NCBI GenBank assembly: GCA_021777335.1
Contig: JAJYDT010000010.1
Span: forward strand, 1-54,563
DNA: 54,563 bases
DNA from: Pseudomonadota bacterium
Lineage (GTDB): Bacteria; Pseudomonadota; Gammaproteobacteria; Acidiferrobacterales; Acidiferrobacteraceae
Direction: 5' to 3'
Every line of letters starts with the position of its first letter. Within the stretch, counting starts at the first letter, position 1. Both the position numbers and the translations under genes were made by a program. A model generated the notes under the pieces. The model saw only the letters and a program-made list of their open reading frames with translations. It was not told the DNA's origin and searched no databases. Shown piece after piece: positions 1 through 7,460 of the stretch.

Positions 1-318
1 CGAGCTATCGTTATAAGTTCCGACGATTGCGCCGTTGTTGTTGATTCCGGAAACATCAATAGAACTGGCCCCCGCGAATGGCACGGTGAACGTCGTGTAG
101 CTGCCGTTATTGTCGAGGAATGCGGAGTAGCCCCCCGAGCTATTCTGATAATCCCCGACGATCGTCCCGTTGTCGTTGATGCCGTGAGCCGTGGTATCGG
201 AGACCCCCGCGAACGGTACCGTGAGCGTCGTGTAGCTGCCGTTATTGTCGAGGAATGCGGAGTAGCCCCCCGAGCTATTCTGATAATCCCCGACGATCGT
301 CCCGTTGTCGTTGATGCC
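1..318 (-). repeat. 135-bp tandem coding repeat
   Basis: Two complete 135-bp units (318-184 and 183-49) and a partial third (48-1) lie in frame in the HAF-type gene. At least 78 consecutive bases (241-318 versus 106-183) are identical between units. Identity at the DNA level, not only in protein, implies recent duplication or gene conversion. It also makes this a likely place for a short-read assembly to break. Confidence 0.85.
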
Positions 319-474
319 AAGAACATAGGTCAGGCTGGCTCCCGGCATACTGACCGTCGTGAAGTTATACGACGTCGCATGAGCGAGTGGACTCAGTAAC
401 ACGGCGCCAAGGCCGAGGCCACTCAACACGTGTTTGGTCCGCCGGACGACGGAACCGGTGTATGGAATGTTCAT
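1..474 (-). CDS. Secreted HAF-type repeat protein (3' end outside window)
   Basis: The visible part is the first 158 codons. It begins with a signal peptide (basic VVRRTK, then a hydrophobic stretch ending LSPLAHA, likely cleaved before TSYN). From residue 53 there are near-identical 45-residue repeats: residues 53-97, 98-142 and the start of a third. Each opens GI-N-D/N-NG-IVG-Y and contains SSGGYSAFLDNNGSYTT. This pattern matches the HAF family of extracellular repeats (named for a His-Ala-Phe motif, here SAF), whose biochemical role is unknown. The start is supported by a G-rich ribosome-binding site (GGGGGGAG) about 7 bases upstream. The gene runs off the left edge, so neither its length nor any C-terminal sorting signal can be seen. 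It diverges from the PEP-CTERM gene at 1143, and its presence near PrsK/PrsR suggests, without proof, membership of the same exported set. Confidence 0.75.
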   Translation of the reverse strand, partial: MNIPYTGSVVRRTKHVLSGLGLGAVLLSPLAHATSYNFTTVSMPGASLTYVLGINDNGTIVGDYQNSSGGYSAFLDNNGSYTTLTVPFAGVSDTTAHGINDNGTIVGDYQNSSGGYSAFLDNNGSYTTFTVPFAGASSIDVSGINNNGAIVGTYNDSS

Positions 475-678
475 GTGTGGACTCCCCCCCAATAAAGCGT
501 TCGAGCCGATGAGTTATTAGAATTGCGTTCCCGCCCTAGCACGCTTCATCTGCACTGTTTCAGCTTTCTCAGCAAAGATCAAGGTTAAGAAAGTCCACCC
601 CCCAAACTCTCCCCCGGTTACCCCAGCCCCCACCGAGGGTAACAAATAACTCCCATTAAACCAAGCACTTAAACGTAT

Positions 679-705
679 GTTGCCCCCGTTACCCCTGTTA
701 CCCTC
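679..705 (-). repeat. Three 9-bp direct repeats (RGGGYAAC-like)
   Basis: On the minus strand three adjacent 9-mers read GAGGGTAAC, AGGGGTAAC and GGGGGCAAC. Two more copies of the core flank them: GGTTACCCC at 616-624 and GAGGGTAAC at about 635-643, in opposite orientation to each other. They could be binding sites for a regulator of the HAF-type gene or a decayed low-complexity coding repeat. The sequence alone does not decide. Confidence 0.5.
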
Positions 706-880
706 GTGCAAAGAAAGGGGGACATTTCTGAATGGCGTTGACATGACCGGGGGCATGACCGGGGACCTGGGCCATCAGGGTCAAGCGCATGCCCGCCAAG
801 GGCCCCGATGATTGGTCGGAATCCCGTCATCCGTTCCGTTTGCGTCCGGCACGACTGACATGATCGTTGATTATCGGCAT

Positions 881-897
881 TGGCAATCAGATTGCCA
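881..897. promoter_or_regulatory. Palindromic sigma-54-like site
   Basis: TGGCAATCAGATTGCCA is a perfect 8-bp inverted repeat around one central base. Read in either direction it has the sigma-54 spacing GG-N10-GC, with TGGCA at -24 and TTGC at -12. It lies between two divergent exported-protein genes, about 245 bp from the PEP-CTERM start at 1143 and about 405 bp from the HAF-type start at 474. These are long leaders, so it may instead be an operator. PrsR, encoded in the window, is the sort of activator such promoters need. Confidence 0.4.
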
Positions 898-1078
898 GGG
901 CACGCGCTGCACCATGCGGCGGAGCCTGCTGGCCCGCAGCCGTATCGATCATCGCGCAGATGGATTTTGCTTCTCAGTCGTTCGCTGACTCCGTCCAACG
1001 GACGATACTTTATCGCAATCCCCTGCACGACACTTGCGATGTCGAGTCAACAGATTCGGTTGCGGAGGCTAGTCGGAC

Positions 1079-1093
1079 AGGGATGTCGCTTGC
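1079..1093 (+). promoter_or_regulatory. Candidate sigma-54 promoter of the PEP-CTERM gene
   Basis: AGGGATGTCGCTTGC keeps the GG and TTGC elements at the right spacing and matches 8 of 11 defined positions of TGGCACG-N4-TTGC. Its predicted start of transcription, about 38 bp before the ATG at 1143, is well placed. The -24 element is imperfect, so this is a candidate only. Confidence 0.35.
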
Positions 1094-1142
1094 TCCTGTT
1101 TGAAGCTTCCCGAATAAAGTGCAATCACTAGGTGGAGGCATT

Positions 1143-1802
1143 ATGCGTAACACGAAATGGATGGCATTGAAGCAGACGGCGCTCGCTGTGGCGCTCATCG
1201 GCACCGCGGTGAGCGCCTACGCCGCGACGGTAACCAATATGACGGTCGGCGGTGGCACGTTCTCCATGGGGGTCTTCGACTCTGGCCAAAACTGGACCAA
1301 CACAGGCAATCCATCGGCAAACCTGGTCGGTGGATACACGAATCTAGGGACGCTTTTCCAGTTCAACGGCAGCGGCGGCGCCGTGAACGCATTTACGGGC
1401 GACGGAACGACAGCTCCGTACGGCGGCGGCATGGTCAATGGGGGACCGGTACCTACCTTTGACACCTCCGGCAGCACGATTTCGGGCAATCTATCCTCAT
1501 GGACGGTGTTCTGGAACGGGACCAACTTCAACCAGGGCGCCGATCCCGTGAGCGGCACCTGGAACTCCAGCACAGGGGCTTATAGCATCGCCTGGACGTC
1601 AACAATCCACGGCGGGCCTTTCAACGGGCAGACCGGCAGCTGGTCGTTTAATGGTGTCGCAATCGCCGGAACCACGATCACGCCTCCGACCACGAATCCG
1701 ACCGGAGGGACATCACCCGTGCCAGAGGCGTCTATGACCGCAATGATGCTGACCGGCCTGGCGTTACTCCGTGTACTGACCCGGAAAAATCGTTTCTCCT
1801 GA
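1143..1802 (+). CDS. PEP-CTERM sorting-domain protein
   Basis: This exported 219-residue protein has a signal peptide (residues 1-28, ending VSAYAA) and a Thr/Ser/Gly/Asn-rich, beta-type body with no Cys and almost no Lys. Its last 28 residues form an exosortase sorting signal: PVPEAS, a hydrophobic segment (MTAMMLTGLALL) and a basic tail (TRKNRFS). In such systems the exosortase recognises this tail and processes the protein during export. The motif is PEA rather than the usual PEP. The ATG at 1143 is preferred over an upstream in-frame start because AGGTGGAGG lies 4 bases before it. The body shares blocks (NLVGGYT, WNGTNFNQG, GGPFNGQTGSWSFNG) with the gene at 9234-9959, so the two are paralogues. 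The role of the body is unknown. Confidence 0.85.
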   Translation: MRNTKWMALKQTALAVALIGTAVSAYAATVTNMTVGGGTFSMGVFDSGQNWTNTGNPSANLVGGYTNLGTLFQFNGSGGAVNAFTGDGTTAPYGGGMVNGGPVPTFDTSGSTISGNLSSWTVFWNGTNFNQGADPVSGTWNSSTGAYSIAWTSTIHGGPFNGQTGSWSFNGVAIAGTTITPPTTNPTGGTSPVPEASMTAMMLTGLALLRVLTRKNRFS

Positions 1803-2183
1803 CACCGGTGGCTTACGGAAAACCGGAAAATCCGGCGCGCCAGCTTCAGGCGCCCCGGATTTTTCTTTCTGTGACTCGATGAATCAACGATTCAGCGCCC
1901 CGCGAAGGGATTGCCCTGCCCGCATTCTTCCTGCTCGTTGCGACTGCACACGATCTCGTCTGATTCGGCCTGCCCCGGTCACAGCGGCGCGGCCGGCAGG
2001 CACACCTCCTTCGACGCAGCGTCTTTTCATCACATCAAATCCTGATAAATCCTTCCCCGCGAAATCCTCCGGGCCAGAACTCTCCATCGTGGTCCTTGTC
2101 CGGCAGTACACTTCAGCCTCCCATTTACGGTACTATCGGCCGATAAAGGTCGCGCGCATGGACTTTAGACTTCGGGGAATACT
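1803..2183. other. Intergenic region with terminator
   Basis: These 381 bases hold the terminator of the upstream gene (1827-1864) and, near the end, a 12-bp palindrome TATCGGCCGATA (2134-2145) about 40 bp before the EpsD-like start, which may be an operator. I see no gene in the remainder and no clear promoter. Confidence 0.5.
1827..1864 (+). terminator. Intrinsic terminator after the PEP-CTERM gene
   Basis: AAAATCCGG and CCGGATTTT pair perfectly, extended inwards by GCGCC/GGCGC with one mismatch, around a 7-base loop, and are followed by TTTTCTTTCT. It lies 25 bp past the stop. The symmetric A/T ends mean it could also stop minus-strand transcripts. Confidence 0.85.
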
Positions 2184-3125
2184 ATGAAAAAACGATTGAT
2201 CCTGGCAGGGCTCCTGGCTCTGGCGGTGGCGAGTTGCGGAAAGCATGGGGCGGAACATCATGACGGTCAGGTGGTCGCCGACGTGAACGGTCACAAAATC
2301 ACGGTACTCGAAGTGAATTCGATACTGGGCCACATGGGCACGATGAGCAAGGCCCAATCGCAGCAGGTCGCGGATGGTGTCTTAAAGAACCTGGTGAATC
2401 AGGAACTGCTGGCGCAACAGGCAGTCAAGCAGAAGCTCGACCGTAATCCGCAGGTCCTGCAGGCGATCCTGGAATCACGCAAGCAGATCCTGGCGCAGGC
2501 CTACATGGGACGACGCTTTGCCAGCCTGGCGCCCCCGACGAATGGCGCCATTGCCACATTCTATAACAACCATCCTGATCTCTTTGCGCACCGGCAGATA
2601 TACCGCGTCGAGACCATCCTGATCCAGGATGGCCAGAGCAAGATGGCCGCCATCAAGCGAGGGCTGGCCGCCAGCAAGACGCCGCAGGCGTTTCTTGCGT
2701 GGCTTAAGACACAGGGCCTGCCGTTTCACGCCGGCGTGGTGGTCCGGACAGCCGAACAGGTACCCTTCGCCATGCTGCACCAGCTCAGCCAGATGAAGGC
2801 GGGGCAGACGATCGTCGGCAATAGCGGCGCAAATCTCGTGGTGCTTGTACTGCTGGGCAAACAGGACCAACCCGAGACGCTCGTGCAGGCGAAACAAGCC
2901 ATCAAGCATTTTCTCATCAATCGAAGCCGGCAAAAGATGTTGCAAAGCACACTGCAAACACTGCGGTCGTCGGCAAAAATCAAGTACTACGGGCGCTACG
3001 CCAGCGCGGGCAAAACAACCTCTTTGACACCATCTTCGGTAAAAGCCCTGACCGCAGGAGCAGCCAAGACCAAAGGTTCTGCTACCGATCAGGCGCTGAA
3101 AAAAGGGATTTCCGGACTGCAGTAG
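2184..3125 (+). CDS. EpsD-family peptidyl-prolyl cis-trans isomerase, lipoprotein
   Basis: This 313-residue protein resembles the SurA/PpiC-like EpsD family, which accompanies exopolysaccharide/exosortase (EpsH) loci and is thought to assist folding of exported proteins. The N-terminus is a lipoprotein signal with lipobox AVASC, so it should be anchored in a periplasm-facing membrane. After residue 30 come VADVNGHKITVLEVNSIL, typical of the SurA N-terminal domain, a helical region with LVNQELLAQQA, and then a PPIase-like part. The C-terminus (about 265-313) is Ala/Ser/Thr/Lys-rich and low in complexity. GGGGAA lies 5 bases before the ATG. The usual neighbours (polysaccharide genes, exosortase) are not here, but PrsK/PrsR follow on the same strand. 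Isomerase activity is inferred from the family. Confidence 0.75.
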   Translation: MKKRLILAGLLALAVASCGKHGAEHHDGQVVADVNGHKITVLEVNSILGHMGTMSKAQSQQVADGVLKNLVNQELLAQQAVKQKLDRNPQVLQAILESRKQILAQAYMGRRFASLAPPTNGAIATFYNNHPDLFAHRQIYRVETILIQDGQSKMAAIKRGLAASKTPQAFLAWLKTQGLPFHAGVVVRTAEQVPFAMLHQLSQMKAGQTIVGNSGANLVVLVLLGKQDQPETLVQAKQAIKHFLINRSRQKMLQSTLQTLRSSAKIKYYGRYASAGKTTSLTPSSVKALTAGAAKTKGSATDQALKKGISGLQ

Positions 3126-3147
3126 CCCGGTCTGGATAATCTTCCGG

Positions 3148-3170
3148 GGCCCCTCTCTGGGGGAGGGGCC
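3148..3170 (+). terminator. Hairpin downstream of the EpsD-like gene
   Basis: GGCCCCTC and GAGGGGCC form a perfect 8-bp GC-rich stem with a 7-base loop, 22 bp after the stop codon. There is no real U-run behind it (ATGCTTCTC), so termination would be weak or factor-assisted. Confidence 0.45.
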
Positions 3171-3586
3171 ATGCTTCTCAAAGATGAGATCTAGCGACGG
3201 CAGCAGAGCCTGCAGTGCGGGGGTATGGTCGGCGCCGGGGGAGCCCCTGGGGATGTTCAGCCCTCCACGGACAAAGCGTCTCCCGCATGCAGTCATCCGG
3301 GATCCGGCGTGCCCTCCTGAACTGCGTGCCTTGCTTTGGGCGATTCGATGGTGCCGGACATGCCGCCCGGATGTGGCCGGAATCGGGCGCCCATGGGTAT
3401 TGAATCCCGTGGTCCGCCTCGATCAGCACAGTCACTTATTTAATTGTTAAATCAATAGGTTACATATATTCAACGGGCGGTGATCAACACCACACCGCGA
3501 CATCCGCGTGAGCCTCCCTTTCTTTTCGTTAAGGTATGGCAACCCCTGGCGGGTTCACCTATAATCTGGCAGTAGCAATATCCACC

Positions 3587-3620
3587 CATTACCGAATGCC
3601 GTGCAGATATTCGGGTAATG
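3587..3620 (+). other. Bulged inverted repeat near the putative prsK transcription start
   Basis: CATTACCGAAT (3587-3597) pairs with ATTCGGGTAATG (3609-3620), giving an 11-bp stem with one bulged base and an 11-base loop. It begins about 20 bp after a TATAAT at 3560-3565. It could be an operator or an RNA hairpin at the 5' end of the prsK message. Confidence 0.4.
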
Positions 3621-3760
3621 TTCGTGTTCCCCCAGCAGCATCCGTAATGGTGAGAGATCCAAGGCAGGGTCGACGGGATCGAGGATTCGGTCTGTCGTCA
3701 CTATTCAGCAACAAGCAGCGGGGAAAATCGAGGGGGCAACGCGAGTTCGGGTTGCGGTAG

Positions 3761-3802
3761 CTCTGCCAGTGCTCCGGAGTGTGTGAGAGATGTTTGGCAG
3801 AG
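3761..3802 (+). other. Inverted repeat in the prsK leader
   Basis: CTCTGCCA (3761-3768) and TGGCAGAG (3795-3802) are perfect complements. The 26-base loop contains the palindrome CTCCGGAG. It ends about 115 bp before the prsK start and may be a regulatory RNA structure or a protein-binding site. Confidence 0.35.
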
Positions 3803-3916
3803 GTTCGGGGTGGAAATCCACTTCGAGTGAACTAGATGCTCACAGGGAAGTAGGAAAACGGAGTTTTCTCGTGAACGTCATTTTGCTCGAAACGAGTTGG
3901 CGAACTTAACGCAACG

Positions 3917-6031
3917 ATGGAAAAAATCGGTTCGATCAGCTATGGCATCAGCGCGGCATCTTATCTGATCCTGTGCCTGATGTTGTTGATGGGTTGGCGT
4001 GACCGTCCGCAGAAGACCGCCTTTGTGCTGGCTGCTGCCGTCAGCGCTGTCTGGGCCGCGGTCATGGCCTACAACACGCACCAGGCGCTGCCAACCCTTG
4101 TGATCGATCTGGCCGAGCTGGCCCGGGATGTGACCTGGCTCGTCTTCCTGTTGCGCCTGTTGGAGAACGCGCGCGACGAAAACGACCGGCGTGCCGGATG
4201 GTGGCGATTTGCCGCCATCAGCACGTGCGGATTCTCCCTGCTGCTCCTCACCACCGGCGTTTGGGATCAGTACGCCCGCAAACCGTGGCTGCTCCCGGGG
4301 CATGTCGACCCCGTCACCATTGCCTTTTTGTCGCTCGCCGTCACCGGGCTCGTCCTGACCGAACAAGTCTTTCGCAACGCGCGTTCTGACGCCCTACGAT
4401 CGATCAAATACCTGTGCCTCGGGATCGGCGGGGTCTTCGCGTACGATTTTTATCTGTATGCGAACGCCCTCATGTTGCATGGCGTCAGTGTGTCGCTATG
4501 GCTCGCCCGTGGCGCGATCGATGCCCTCATTGTGCCAATCCTGGCGGTAGCGATCATCCGTGACTCCGAGTGGTCGCGTGACATCTTCATCTCGCGCCGC
4601 GTCGTATTCCGCACCAGCGCCCTGCTGGGAGCCGCCATCTATCTCTTTGCCATGGGTGCCGGAGGATACTATGTGCGCCATGATGGCGGTACCTGGGGTG
4701 TCATCGCGCAGACCATCTTCCTGTTTGGCGCCGGATTGTTGCTGTTGATCCTGTTGTTCTCGACGCCGTTGCGCGCGCAGCTGCGCGTTCTGATCAACAA
4801 GCACTTTTTCCGCTACAAGTACGACTATCGCGAGGAATGGCTTCGATTTATCCGCACCCTGTCTTCCAACGGCTCCGGGGCACAGCTGCATGAGCGGGCG
4901 ATCCTGGCGCTTGCCCAGATCGTGGGCAGTCCTGGCGGCGTGCTGTTCATGCGGGCCGACAGCGGCAACTTTGAAGCCGTGTCGCACTCGAACATGACGT
5001 ATCAGGCCACTGCCAGGGAACCGGTAAACGGCGCGTTCAGCAGTTTTCTCGAGAAGCACGAGTGGGTGGTGAATCTGGACGAACACGAAGGCAGAGACGA
5101 ATCCGGGTCCCAGCAGCTTGCCGTCAGTCTTGTGCTTCCGGGCTGGCTGCGCGAGTTTCCACAGGCGTGGCTCGTGGTGCCGCTGATCATCGAGGACCGG
5201 CTCCTCGGGTTCACCGTGCTGACACAACCCCGGGCGCGGTACCGGGATTTCAACTGGGAAGACTGTGATCTCCTCAAGACCGTGGGCCGTCAGGTGGCCA
5301 GTCATTTGCTTCAATGTGAAACCGCACGGGCGTTGGCCGATGCGCGCCAGTTCGAGACCCTCAACCGGCTGTCCGCGTTTGTCGTGCACGATCTCAAGAA
5401 TCTGGTGGCACAACTCTCTCTGGCCGTATCGAACGCCAACCGGCACTCGCACAATCCGCTGTTCGTTCAGGATGTGATACGGACGGTGGATAATTCGGTC
5501 GCCAAGATGAATCGGCTGTTGTCGCACTTGCGGGCGGGCGGCACTCCCGTCGAACAAAAGGTCCAGGTGGACCTTGCGCAGCTCCTCAAGGAGACGGTCA
5601 AGGCCTATGCAGCGAATCACCCGATGCCGCGACTCGAGGGGCAGATCGAAGGCACAATCGTCATGGCCGATCGTGATCGCCTGTCGGCCGTCGTCGGCCA
5701 TATCATCCAGAATGCACAGGATGCGACATCACCGGAAGGGCGTATTGTGGTACGCGCCGAACGGAACGGAAAATACGTCTCCGTGGACGTGGAGGACACG
5801 GGCAGCGGGATGGACGAATCCTTTATCAGGGAGCGGCTGTTCCGCCCCTTCGATACGACCAAGGGGAACTCCGGCATGGGCGTCGGCGCCTACGAGACCC
5901 GGGAGTTCGTGCGGGCACTGGGGGGCGACGTGCAGGTCTACAGTCAACCGGGCCAGGGAACCACGTTCCGGATCCAGATCCCCTATCTGGATGTCCCCCA
6001 GGGAAACGTGAGGTATCTGAGTGCGCGCTGA
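3917..6031 (+). CDS. prsK: PEP-CTERM system histidine kinase PrsK
   Basis: This 704-residue sensor kinase is the partner of PrsR in exosortase/PEP-CTERM systems. Roughly the first 290 residues form a multi-span membrane domain starting GISAASYLILCLMLL, followed by a GAF-like region (about 300-460). The kinase core has the phosphoacceptor in VVHDLKNL (H491), an N-box (HIIQNAQDAT, N599), G1 (DTGSGMD), an F-box (LFRPFDTTK) and G2 (GMGVGAYETREF). The motif HDLKN with this membrane domain is diagnostic for PrsK. The gene starts at an ATG with only a weak ribosome-binding site. Its end overlaps the prsR start by 11 bases, so the two are translationally coupled. The signal it senses is unknown. Confidence 0.93.
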   Translation: MEKIGSISYGISAASYLILCLMLLMGWRDRPQKTAFVLAAAVSAVWAAVMAYNTHQALPTLVIDLAELARDVTWLVFLLRLLENARDENDRRAGWWRFAAISTCGFSLLLLTTGVWDQYARKPWLLPGHVDPVTIAFLSLAVTGLVLTEQVFRNARSDALRSIKYLCLGIGGVFAYDFYLYANALMLHGVSVSLWLARGAIDALIVPILAVAIIRDSEWSRDIFISRRVVFRTSALLGAAIYLFAMGAGGYYVRHDGGTWGVIAQTIFLFGAGLLLLILLFSTPLRAQLRVLINKHFFRYKYDYREEWLRFIRTLSSNGSGAQLHERAILALAQIVGSPGGVLFMRADSGNFEAVSHSNMTYQATAREPVNGAFSSFLEKHEWVVNLDEHEGRDESGSQQLAVSLVLPGWLREFPQAWLVVPLIIEDRLLGFTVLTQPRARYRDFNWEDCDLLKTVGRQVASHLLQCETARALADARQFETLNRLSAFVVHDLKNLVAQLSLAVSNANRHSHNPLFVQDVIRTVDNSVAKMNRLLSHLRAGGTPVEQKVQVDLAQLLKETVKAYAANHPMPRLEGQIEGTIVMADRDRLSAVVGHIIQNAQDATSPEGRIVVRAERNGKYVSVDVEDTGSGMDESFIRERLFRPFDTTKGNSGMGVGAYETREFVRALGGDVQVYSQPGQGTTFRIQIPYLDVPQGNVRYLSAR

Positions 6032-7409
6032 GGACGCGGTGCGACGCGCTTTGGCGGAAAAATCAAAACCCAAGTTATTGGTCGTGGAAGACGACCCGGG
6101 GCTGCAGAGCCAGCTCCGGTGGTGCTTTGACCAGTATGATGTGCTGATCGCCGGCGACCGGGAAAGCGCCCTTGAGCAGATCAAGCGCCACTCACCTCCG
6201 GTCGTCACGCTGGACCTGGGGCTGCCGCCCGATGCCGATGGAAGCCGCGAAGGGTTCGCCGCCCTGGGGCAGATCCTGGCGATGGCACCTGACACGAAGA
6301 TCATCGTCGTCACAGGCAACAACGAACGGGATAACGCAGTGCGCGCCGTCGGGATGGGCGCTTACGACTTTTATTATAAGCCGATTGATGCCGCCATCCT
6401 GGGCATCATCGTGAATCGTGTCCAGCGTGTTCACGAACTCGAAACGGAAAACCGCCGGCTTTCGCGGAACCGGCTGGAGACACCGCTGGCGGGGGTTCAG
6501 GCCAACAGTCCGGAGATGCTCAAGGTCTGCCGGATGATTGAAAAGGTCGCGCCGTCCGATGCCTCCGTCCTGCTGCTGGGGGACAGCGGCACGGGCAAGG
6601 AGCTGCTGGGCCGTTCCCTGCATACGCTCAGCCCGCGCGCGGGCGAGCGCTTCTGCGCGATCAACTGCGCGGCCATCCCCGAAAATCTGCTGGAAAGCGA
6701 GCTGTTCGGCTACGAGAAAGGCGCGTTCACCGGCGCCGGCAAACAGACACCCGGCAAGATCGAGCACGCGGACGGCGGTACGCTGTTTCTGGACGAGATT
6801 GGAGATCTGCCGATGGCGCTTCAGGCCAAAATGCTCCGGTTTCTGGAACAGCGTGTGGTGGAGCGCATTGGCGGGCGCGAGGAGATCCCGGTGAACGTCC
6901 GGGTCGTCTGCGCGACCCATCAGGATCTTCCGGCCAAGATCCAGGATGGCACATTCCGCGAGGATCTCTATTATCGGATCAGTGAGGTCACGGTCAATAT
7001 CCCGCCGCTGCGGACCCGTAGCGGTGATGTGCTGCTGTTAGCGCGCTCGTTTCTCGAACAGTACTGCAGCCAGGAAAACCGGCGCCGCCTCAGTTTTGGG
7101 CCCAGCGCGCTTGCGGCGTTAGAAGGGCACTCGTGGCCAGGTAATGTGCGCGAACTCAAGAACCGGATCACGCGGGCCGTGATCATGGCCGAGGGGAAAC
7201 AGATTACGGCAAAGGATCTCGAGCTCGAGGTACCGGGTCAGGAAGGGACATCATTCAGCCTTCGTGAGGTCCGGGAACAGGCGGAACGTCAGGCCATCAC
7301 GCGTGCGCTGGGACATACCGGAGGCAAGATCAGTGACGCGGCGGATCTGCTGGGAATCAGCCGTCCCACGCTGTACGATCTGATACGCAAGCTGCATCTG
7401 CGGATTTAG
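6021..7409 (+). CDS. prsR: PEP-CTERM-box response regulator PrsR (sigma-54 activator)
   Basis: This is a 462-residue NtrC-type activator. The receiver domain (about 16-135) has the acidic pair ED-D (23-25), phosphoacceptor D65 and KP (about 119). The AAA+ domain carries Walker A GDSGTGKE (187-194), the sigma-54 contact loop GAFTGA (234-239) and the Walker B-like LFLDEIGD. The C-terminal Fis-type helix-turn-helix reads GGKISDAADLLGISRPTLYDL. Translation starts at a GTG inside the end of prsK. PrsR homologues activate PEP-CTERM and polysaccharide genes with RpoN. The near-consensus sigma-54 promoter of the PEP-CTERM gene at 9959 fits this role and is a plausible direct target. Confidence 0.93.
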   Translation: MRAEDAVRRALAEKSKPKLLVVEDDPGLQSQLRWCFDQYDVLIAGDRESALEQIKRHSPPVVTLDLGLPPDADGSREGFAALGQILAMAPDTKIIVVTGNNERDNAVRAVGMGAYDFYYKPIDAAILGIIVNRVQRVHELETENRRLSRNRLETPLAGVQANSPEMLKVCRMIEKVAPSDASVLLLGDSGTGKELLGRSLHTLSPRAGERFCAINCAAIPENLLESELFGYEKGAFTGAGKQTPGKIEHADGGTLFLDEIGDLPMALQAKMLRFLEQRVVERIGGREEIPVNVRVVCATHQDLPAKIQDGTFREDLYYRISEVTVNIPPLRTRSGDVLLLARSFLEQYCSQENRRRLSFGPSALAALEGHSWPGNVRELKNRITRAVIMAEGKQITAKDLELEVPGQEGTSFSLREVREQAERQAITRALGHTGGKISDAADLLGISRPTLYDLIRKLHLRI

Positions 7410-7431
7410 CAAGTCGCGATACGGCGTCAAA

Positions 7432-7447
7432 TGGCCATCCCTGGCCA
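7432..7447. terminator. Small hairpin between convergent genes
   Basis: TGGCCA-TCCC-TGGCCA forms a 6-bp stem in the 51-bp gap between the ends of prsR and the FadL-type gene. It lacks a U-run in either direction, so it is a weak candidate for a shared terminator. Confidence 0.3.
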
Positions 7448-7460
7448 CGAAATAATCCCG

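Larger units (their letters stand above)
475..1142. other. Intergenic region between divergent exported-protein genes
   Basis: No convincing gene was found in these 668 bases. The short open frames lack homology I recognise and good start signals. The region contains an inverted repeat GTTACCC/GGGTAAC (617-643), three 9-bp direct repeats (679-705), a palindromic sigma-54-like site (881-897) and another GG-N10-GC site close to the downstream start (1079-1093). A third weak match, 1023-1037, lacks the key GG. The minus strand around 669-760 encodes strings such as VTGVTG and GNRGNGGN in different frames, which look like simple-repeat-derived sequence and not a working gene. Confidence 0.5.
3126..3916. 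other. Long untranslated region upstream of prsK
   Basis: I find no credible gene in these 791 bases. The open frames on both strands are short, rich in Arg/Pro/Cys and without recognisable domains. Features seen are a hairpin just after the EpsD-like gene (3148-3170), an AT-rich patch (about 3435-3470), a TATAAT (3560-3565) with a poor -35, a bulged inverted repeat (3587-3620) just after it, and an 8-bp inverted repeat CTCTGCCA/TGGCAGAG (3761-3802). The stretch may be a long structured prsK leader or the remains of a lost gene. Confidence 0.4.

Noticed and set aside
679-705. CRISPR-like array
   Set aside because: The repeats are 9 bp long, contiguous and have no spacers.
1023-1037. CTGCACGACACTTGC as a sigma-54 promoter
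   Set aside because: CACG and TTGC match, but the first G of the nearly invariant GG at -24 is a T, so it ranks below the sites at 881 and 1079.
2475-3296. Long antisense frame over the EpsD-like gene
   Set aside because: It is a mirror of the real gene's codon pattern. The same holds for long antisense frames over prsK (4496-5701), sdhA (18076-19179) and rpsB (44022-44981).
3184-3450. Possible small gene on either strand upstream of prsK
   Set aside because: Both translations are Arg/Pro/Cys-rich, have no domain I recognise and no good ribosome-binding site. The frames overlap on opposite strands as chance GC-rich frames do.
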